From Pythium myriotylum (lineage: Eukaryota; Oomycota; Peronosporomycetes; Pythiales; Pythiaceae): 64,000 bases of DNA. Each line of letters begins with the position of its first letter. Positions within the stretch are counted from its first letter, which is position 1. The translations under genes were made by a program, and so were the position numbers. Below, in pieces: positions 58,576 through 64,000 of the stretch. The notes beneath the pieces were generated by a model. The model made no database searches. It saw only the letters and a program-made list of their open reading frames with translations, and was not told the DNA's origin. Where the stretch lies: assembly GCA_023091665.1 (NCBI GenBank), contig JALJCQ010000009.1:558001-622000 (forward strand), given 5' to 3'.

Positions 58576-60783
58576 TTTTCGACGGCGGGCGGCAGAACGC
58601 CGGCATGCTTAGTCGGGTCAAACCAGGCCTTGAGCTGATTGGCAATATCCTCGAGCGGGCATGCGCCTCGGTCGTGGACATTGCCGCAACCTTTGCATCG
58701 ATGGTAGCAATACTCTGCCGGATGGCCCAGCCGGCCGCACACAGTACATGTGATCCGTCCCCAACAATCCCGATCCTGGTGACGTTTCGAGCCGCAGTGC
58801 GAGCATGGATTCGACTGCTTGAGCGGTTCCGTCTTCGTCCTGTTGGTCTTCTCCCGCCCCTGCAACGCCGCGACCACCTTAGCTAGCGCGTTGATCGACT
58901 CTGGAGCGAGCACGGTCGCGAGATCGGCTACGCCCACCTGAGCTTCAGCTGGACTGTCGCAGTCGCTGCCCGATTCGTCGTCCTCGGAGGATTCAGCCCC
59001 CGAGCTCGAGTCAGATGACCCTGATACTTCCTCGCTGAAGCGGACCGTCGGCGGCGTGAACTTGGCTACCGCGTTTACCAGGATCGGCTTCTGCTTCGAC
59101 CCCGGTACGAACGAACGCGACGATTTCGTGTCGCGCTTGTCGGCTCGGGACTTGACTGCCTCATCGCGCCTCGCCCTCTGGTTCTGACGTAGGAGCTCCT
59201 TGAGTGCTTGGCGCAGCTGACTCTCGGTGGTTGGCTTGGCCAGCCCGAACTGACGGGCGAGATCGGGATCCTCGCATGTATCAAGAAAGTGGGTCACGTG
59301 AAAAGACGCAGCGGCACCCTCGTAATCAATACCGGCCTCGATCGCCTGGACATTGAGCCGGTACAGGTAGTCGAGGTGTTCTTCCGTCGGCTTGCGGCGG
59401 AGTTCGTAGTACCGCTGGTGTGCGGTGACTGTGGCGCCACAATATTCCCGCTCAAACTCGGCCTGGAGCAACAACCAGCTGGCTCGAGTCGATTTCTTTA
59501 GCTGCTTGTACCAGATCTTCGATGTGCCGGTCAGTAACTCGGGAAACTTGAGGCAGCATTGGCCATCAGTCATTTCGTCCTGTTGGAAAGCCGATCTGAC
59601 CGAGCTTATGAAAGCCTTCCCGCGATATTCGTCACGTGACTTGCCGTCGAACGTCTTCAAGTCGGCGCAGGCCGATTGTCGAAGGCGCGTCATGGCGTTG
59701 ATGCCTTGCGCCGAGCTCGAACATTCGTCGTAGATGTCAGCTAAGTAGTCCGTTGAGGACCACGGGACTGAGGGCTTGACGTCTCGATCGGCCACCTTGC
59801 GCTCGGCCTTGACGCCAGACTTGACGTTCGCCTTTTCTTCCACCCTTTGCGTGGTTGACCTGCCCCCGTCGGCCTTCGACGTGATATCGTTGGCAGTCAC
59901 CTCGCCTGAGGCGACCTTATTGGCAAAGTCTTGGAGGTACGACTCCAGGTCGCGCAACATCTTGTCCTTGATCATGAGATCGTTCTCCATCCGCAATACC
60001 TCGTCTCGCGACCGGCCGATCAATTGCTCGGCGATTCTCTGCAGCGAGTCTGCGGCCGCCGCGATTGGCGGCCAACGCCTGCTCGAGTTTTCGCTGAGAC
60101 TGATGGCGTAGGAATAGGTCGTAGATGGCTTGGCCGGCTGCAATGAGCTTTTCGCGTCGGACGCCCATGATCCTAGCGTTGTCAAGGATGGTCACAGCGT
60201 AACCCGCTGTATTAAAAACGCTGATGATGCCATGCAGCACCTGCTGTTGGGTCTTCATGGACGCAAAGCCCGGATCACGGACATCGGCCGCGGGACTGAC
60301 CTTGTTCACCTGCAGGTGGCGCAGGCCTTCGTGCTTCGCCATAATGACTTCGATCATCCTTGCCGGTATAGCAGATGGTCTTGTCGGATCCATCTTCACG
60401 GGTACAGCATTCACGGCTCGAGTTATCGGCGTGACCGGCTCTTCAGACACAGTAGTGGTTGCCAATCCGTCGATCACGCTGGTCAGGTCGACGTCGGAGC
60501 CGGCCTCGCTTGCGTCATCCTTGGCTTCTTCTTCAAGATCGGGGAGAAGGTTGCGAGTGACGTGGTCACTCGCTGCCGATTGTCCTTCGACCACGCTCAC
60601 GCGTGGGGGTCCTTCGTAACCGGCAGTGTTCTTGTCACCATGCTCGTCTGGGGACCCTCCAGGCGAACTTGGTCGCGGCTTCGCTTGTTTCAAGTCGGGG
60701 CCACTTGCAGCCGTTTGAACAGGTGACTTCGACCGTGATGGTCTCTTAGACTTCGGAGGCATGTTACCACCAGCTCCTGGCAT
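58563..60783 (-). pseudogene. Gypsy gag with three zinc knuckles, one frameshift
   Basis: Possible ATGs are at 60783 and 60762 (MPPKSKRPSRSK). The N-terminal part is Ser/Pro-rich, then helical. The frame changes near 60061-60070 in a GC-rich run (GCGGCGGCC). The second frame continues through a capsid-like helical region (CLKFPELLTGTSKIWYKQL) to three knuckles: CSHCGSKRHQDRDC, CTVCGRLGHPAEYC and CKGCGNVHDRGAC. The first two are CX2CX4HX4C and the third has one residue fewer. It ends at TAG 58563-58565. Confidence 0.82.
58566..58572 (-). promoter_or_regulatory. Candidate -1 ribosomal frameshift site GTTAAAC between gag and protease
   Basis: In the gag frame the sequence reads TGG TTA AAC TAG, so G TTA AAC fits the slippery pattern, with the gag stop immediately after it. 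The same heptamer is a known slip site in an arterivirus. A -1 slip leads straight into the protease frame. Confidence 0.55.
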
Positions 60784-61847
60784 ACGCACCACTGTGGTAG
60801 AGAGGGTCGGCACAAATCACAGCACAGCGACTGCTCGTGACTGCTGACCCCTCACCAACAGGCCTTCAGATTCTTGGAGCTGGGTGGTAACCACAGGCGT
60901 TACACCCCACGTGAAGTCGCTGTGGGGGTGAACCGTGGGCTGATGTCTGCCGCCGAAAGTCGGGGAGGGAACCAGAGGGTCGTGAAGCCTCTGGGGGTCC
61001 GACAACTGTAGCCCGCTAGGAGACCGTCTAGCAGAACTGGTCGGAGGGGTCGTACGGGCCGAGAAACACACCTGCTCAACACGCAGGGGCTCGGTGCACT
61101 TGTGCGCAGCCGGTGGGACCGGGCTGCGGCTTCCTTGGGCGTATTCGCCTGGCGTAGAGACGCCAGAGGACGTAGCACTCCTTGGATCGTGGTGGGGGGG
61201 ACAATCCCACCGGCGCACACGACCTTTCCTTGACTTGCGCAGCCGACGCCGCTGGCAGACTTGCCCCAGCGCTTCAAATCGGCTGCTCCTTGAGCGGTTC
61301 TTCGGCTTCTTCCGGCTACAACAGCCAGAGTCCACCGGGTCTTCTTTAACGTCACCTCCTGTTGGTGACGGCGAGCCTTGGTGTCGACGTTCCTCGCCAA
61401 GTCTTGCGGCTTGCTTGCGGACTTGACGGTGAAAATGGAAGTCCATTACCTTGGCCGTTACCGGCTATCCTAAGTGCGAATCTAAGCTAGGTTCGGCTGC
61501 CTAAGTTCGGAACCGGCTTCGGACCGGCTCCCTGCTGACTCTATCGCCCACTATCCCTGCTGAACTCCTGGCCTGATTCTACCCATCTGACACTGATTAC
61601 GCCCCTTACAATCGGACGAGACGCAGACTCAGATCGGGTCTGATCGGCAGCCCATATTAGCCAATCGGCTACGGGGATCAGAAATACCGGTTTTGACCGG
61701 CTGTACCGTTGATACCGGTACAGAACGGTCGCCACCCCGCGAACGTACTAATATCGGTTAGCCTACAGGTATCTCTCTCTTCTGGGCCGTTCCAGAATAG
61801 TTGGGGGGTGCTCTGTTCCACATCGCCTGTCCCAGAGACCAGCCGCT
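60784..61847. other. Gypsy leader/5' LTR region and probable copia 3' LTR
   Basis: Two open frames on the - strand (60817-61446 and 60900-61400) overlap each other and look neither like known gag nor like host genes; they probably lie in the gypsy 5' region. Between 61460 and 61719 the motif ACCGG[CT] occurs at least six times (61460, 61512, 61523, 61686, 61696, 61714), and an inverted TGTACCG/CGGTACA lies near 61703-61723. That is typical of LTR regulatory DNA and is placed where the copia 3' LTR is expected. The boundary TGTGGAAC, on the - strand near 61815-61825, is a possible LTR start. No primer-binding site was recognised. Confidence 0.45.
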
Positions 61848-64000
61848 TTACCACACGAGTGCCATCTCCGCGTTCTTCCACGCGTCCTTGAGCGCGTGAA
61901 ACCTGATGTCCACCGCCTTCTGCGCGCCGCTGCTGCCCTCGCGCTTGATGCGGTGGATCGCCGGCTGACTGTCGATCTGGAGCGTCAGCGTGGGCTCCAC
62001 TGGCTTGAGGATCTCCGCGACCACGAGCCGGATCCACTCGGCTTGCTGCAGACCGTCGTTCGCTGCAATGAACTCGGCTGTCGTGCTTGAGAGCCCAACG
62101 ACGGTCTGCTTGGTCGACCCCCAGTGGACCGGACAGCCGAACAGGTACACCACGAATCCCGACACCGACTTGCGATCCTGCAGATCGTTGGCCCAGTCGG
62201 CGTCGGTGGACACGCGCAGGCCGTCTTCGTCTGTTGGCTGCAGCACGAGCTCGAGCTCCTTCGTGCGCCGCAGGTACCGCAGCACGTGCTTGGCCGCCGT
62301 CCACGCGAGGCGGCGTGGTTTCGAGCTGTGTCGAGCGAGCTGGTTCACCGCAAACGATAAGTCCGGCCGGGATACGCGCGCAAGGTAGAGAAGGCTGCCA
62401 ACAACTTGGCGGTACGGCTTGTTGCGCATGTACTCGGTCTCTTCCGCCGACGGCTCGTCCGCGAGCGTGTCGAGCCGAGTCTTCGGCACCATCGGTGTGT
62501 GCGTCGTCCTCGCCTCGTCCATCGCGAACCTGTGGAGCGTCTCGGCCGCGTATGCCGCCTGCGAGAGTCGAATCGCGTCTCCCGTTCGCCGCAGGCGCAT
62601 GCCGAGGAAGCTCGCCGGCTCGCCGAGGTCCTTGACCAGGTACTTCTTGCTCAGCGCGACCATGAGATGAAGCACGTGCTCTTCTTGCTGGTGCGCCACC
62701 AGGATGTCATCCACGTACAGACACACGAGCAAGAGGCTTCCGTCAACGTGCTTGTAGTACAGGCACGCGTCGCCGGTGGTCGGCTTCAGCCCGTACTCGC
62801 AAAGGAACCGGTCGACCTCCAGGTTCCACTCGCGCCCCGCTTGCTTGAGCCCATACAACGCCTTTTTGAGTCGCCAGACCTTGTGTTCTTGCCCTGGTTC
62901 CTCAAAGCCCTTGACCTGCTTCACGTACACGGTCTCCTTGAGCGCGGCCTTGAGGTACGCCGCCGGCACATCGCCTTGGCGCATGCACATCTTGAACTTG
63001 ACGACGATCACGAGGAAGACCTTGACGCAGACGAGGTCCACTACAGGCGCGCGCGTCTCCACGTAGTCTTCAAGGTAGACCTGCCGGTCGCCGCGCGCAC
63101 AGACGCGCACCTTGTATTTCTCGATCGTGCCGTCGGCTGCGATCTTCAGCCGGAGCTGGACGGTGTTGTCGAGTGCGCGCGCGCCGGCCGGCAGGTCCAC
63201 GAGCTCGTACGTGTCGTTGGCCACGAGCGCGCGGATCTCGACCCACGTGGCCTTCTCCCACTCGGGCCACTGCGGCGACTTGCGGGCCTCCCCCAGGTTG
63301 AGCGGCTCCTTGATGATCTCGACCAGGCAGATCAATGCCGGAGTGATCCGCTTGGCGGCGATCCGTTCGGAACGGCGACGCGCCGTTCTCGTGCTCTCGA
63401 TCGGGGCGTCTTCGATCTCGGGCGTCACTCTGCCATCTCGCACGCGTCTCTCGAGCTGCCGCATCGCCCTGGCGGCTCGTTCCATGGCGGCTGGGTCCCT
63501 TGGCGACGTGTCTGCGAGAGACGGCGGTTCTTCGAACGCTTCCTCGGCTTCGTCTGAGTCGAACTCGCCCTCTGCCGAATTCTCTCCTCCCCTTTCTGCC
63601 GGCGGCGGCTCGTCATCGTCGCTCGGCAGAACCACCTCGTCGTAAAGCGTTCGGTCGAGAGGCATGACGCCGGCGCTCTCGCGGATCCGCTTGACGTCGC
63701 CCGGCACAAAGACCTTGTAGCCGACGAAAGCACCCAGGTCGCCGCGTCCATCAAAGCGGAACCGTTTCCTGCGGATCTTCTCTGGGACGCGGATCACAAC
63801 GGATTGGCCGAACACTGGGACTTGGCGCAGGTTTGGTCGCGTTCCGAAGATCTGCTCGTGTGGCGTCACCGTCTCACCTCTCTGCGGAACGCGGTTGCGA
63901 ATGTATGCAGCGTGGAGCAGCGCGTCCTCCCACATGTAGTGGGGCAGGTGGCTCTCAATCAGCATCGCGCACGCCATCTCAGAGACCGTGCGGATCATCC
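61848..64000 (-). mobile_element. Ty1/copia retrotransposon, 3' part, runs off the window
   Basis: It contains the end of integrase, then RT and RNase H, in the Ty1/copia order, on the same strand as the gypsy element. Gag, protease and most of integrase lie to the right of the window. Confidence 0.9.
61848..64000 (-). CDS. Ty1/copia pol, partial (integrase C-terminus, RT, RNase H)
   Basis: The visible part starts just after the integrase catalytic Glu region (RTVSEMACAMLIESHLPHYM, then TPHEQIFGTRPNLRQVPVFG). A linker with acidic stretches follows, then RVT_2-type RT with QGDVPAAYLKAAL and the catalytic YVDD at 62706-62717 (LYVDDILVAH), and RNase H with STDADWANDLQDRKSVSGF and GLSSTTAEFIAA. 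The frame ends at WKNAEMALVW. The usual final segment (CPT-type motif and A-D-x-x-TK-x-L) is missing, and a KRL-like remnant appears right after the stop in another frame. This suggests a small deletion with a frame change near 61848. Otherwise the frame is open over 716 residues, so the copy is younger than the gypsy element. Confidence 0.88.
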   Translation of the reverse strand, partial: MIRTVSEMACAMLIESHLPHYMWEDALLHAAYIRNRVPQRGETVTPHEQIFGTRPNLRQVPVFGQSVVIRVPEKIRRKRFRFDGRGDLGAFVGYKVFVPGDVKRIRESAGVMPLDRTLYDEVVLPSDDDEPPPAERGGENSAEGEFDSDEAEEAFEEPPSLADTSPRDPAAMERAARAMRQLERRVRDGRVTPEIEDAPIESTRTARRRSERIAAKRITPALICLVEIIKEPLNLGEARKSPQWPEWEKATWVEIRALVANDTYELVDLPAGARALDNTVQLRLKIAADGTIEKYKVRVCARGDRQVYLEDYVETRAPVVDLVCVKVFLVIVVKFKMCMRQGDVPAAYLKAALKETVYVKQVKGFEEPGQEHKVWRLKKALYGLKQAGREWNLEVDRFLCEYGLKPTTGDACLYYKHVDGSLLLVCLYVDDILVAHQQEEHVLHLMVALSKKYLVKDLGEPASFLGMRLRRTGDAIRLSQAAYAAETLHRFAMDEARTTHTPMVPKTRLDTLADEPSAEETEYMRNKPYRQVVGSLLYLARVSRPDLSFAVNQLARHSSKPRRLAWTAAKHVLRYLRRTKELELVLQPTDEDGLRVSTDADWANDLQDRKSVSGFVVYLFGCPVHWGSTKQTVVGLSSTTAEFIAANDGLQQAEWIRLVVAEILKPVEPTLTLQIDSQPAIHRIKREGSSGAQKAVDIRFHALKDAWKNAEMALVW

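Larger units (their letters stand above)
53124..60783 (-). mobile_element. Decayed Ty3/gypsy LTR retrotransposon with chromodomain and two RNase H domains
   Basis: In element order the coding region runs gag (zinc knuckles), aspartic protease, reverse transcriptase, a first RNase H lacking catalytic Asp residues, a second RNase H with intact-looking acidic residues, integrase and chromodomain. This order and the dual RNase H resemble chromodomain gypsy elements reported from oomycetes. The copy is probably dead: single-base shifts are visible in gag near 60065, between the RNase H domains near 55560 and in a G7 run at 55197-55203, with a 2-base shift inside the chromodomain near 53262 and amber codons in the pol frame at 57742 and 56164. 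LTRs could not be delimited by eye. Confidence 0.9.

Noticed and set aside
60817..61446. Two overlapping - strand frames upstream of gypsy gag
   Set aside because: Neither matches gag or a host family and they overlap in different frames; treated as leader/LTR DNA.
52586..61500. Gypsy LTR pair and target-site duplication
   Set aside because: Only a 14-bp match was found between the flanks; not enough to define LTRs by eye.
61678..62304. 208-aa - strand frame overlapping the copia RNase H
   Set aside because: Mostly an alternate frame of pol; only its last part could be the displaced pol terminus, which is noted under the copia gene.
62406..63557. 383-aa frame on the + strand
   Set aside because: Exact antisense of copia pol; Arg/Leu/His-rich composition expected of a shadow frame.
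1..64000. tRNA or rRNA genes
   Set aside because: No cloverleaf with A/B boxes and no rRNA-like sequence noticed on either strand.

Overview
The window looks like oomycete nuclear DNA, most likely from a Phytophthora-like member of the Peronosporales. Three observations point there: a large set of Crinkler (CRN) effector genes with LxLFLAK- and HVLVVVP-type motifs, a chromodomain Ty3/gypsy element carrying two RNase H domains, and a gene with a 58-nt GTGAGT...TTAG intron. Nothing bacterial (operons, Shine-Dalgarno sites, tRNA or rRNA genes) was seen.

Positions 1-49463 are one tandem array of 18 CRN genes, 17 complete and the first cut by the window edge, all on the + strand. Every CRN has a header of about 118 residues (a ubiquitin-like CRN N-terminus in the literature) followed by one of two bodies. 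Body A (6 genes) has Walker A GNPGTGKS, nuclear-signal-like KKKRK and a C-terminus ending VGNI. Body B (12 genes) has Walker A GTPGIGKS, KRDTAKRKR and a C-terminus ending PEVV. Both bodies end in a region resembling the degenerate nuclease-like tail of trypanosome retrotransposon-hot-spot (RHS) proteins. Between the CRNs sit short AT-rich genes with a giant-virus flavour: g (130 aa, +), h (85 aa, -), d and d' (104 and 102 aa, -) and one z (129 aa, -). The basic order is A - d - B - g/h with a period of 5681-5684 bp. From about 22 kb onward, B copies also replace A, or follow each other separated by g/h or d'.

The headers are mosaic: three leaders, two helices, two LFLA motifs, three turns and four tails assort into 11 different headers among 17 complete genes, while the bodies stay almost identical. 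Body switching coincides with the HVLVV motif, and some promoter regions are also recombinant. Each CRN has a near-identical upstream block with a 14-16 bp palindrome (ACCCAACGTTGGGT or a one-mismatch form) about 75 bp before the ATG.

Positions 49464-50160 form the array edge, holding the three-finger protein z and a short gap. Positions 50161-52585 hold an unidentified two-exon coiled-coil gene (+). Positions 53124-60783 hold a decayed Ty3/gypsy element on the - strand (gag, protease, RT, tether RNase H, second RNase H, integrase, chromodomain) with several stops and frameshifts. Positions 61848-64000 are the 3' part of a Ty1/copia pol on the - strand that runs off the window, with a probable LTR next to it.

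Working view (inference): CRN cassettes were inserted into, or carried with, DNA derived from a large DNA virus. The composite then amplified in tandem, and recombination shuffles the CRN headers and promoters. The near-identity of the repeats means copy number and order depend on the assembly being correct.
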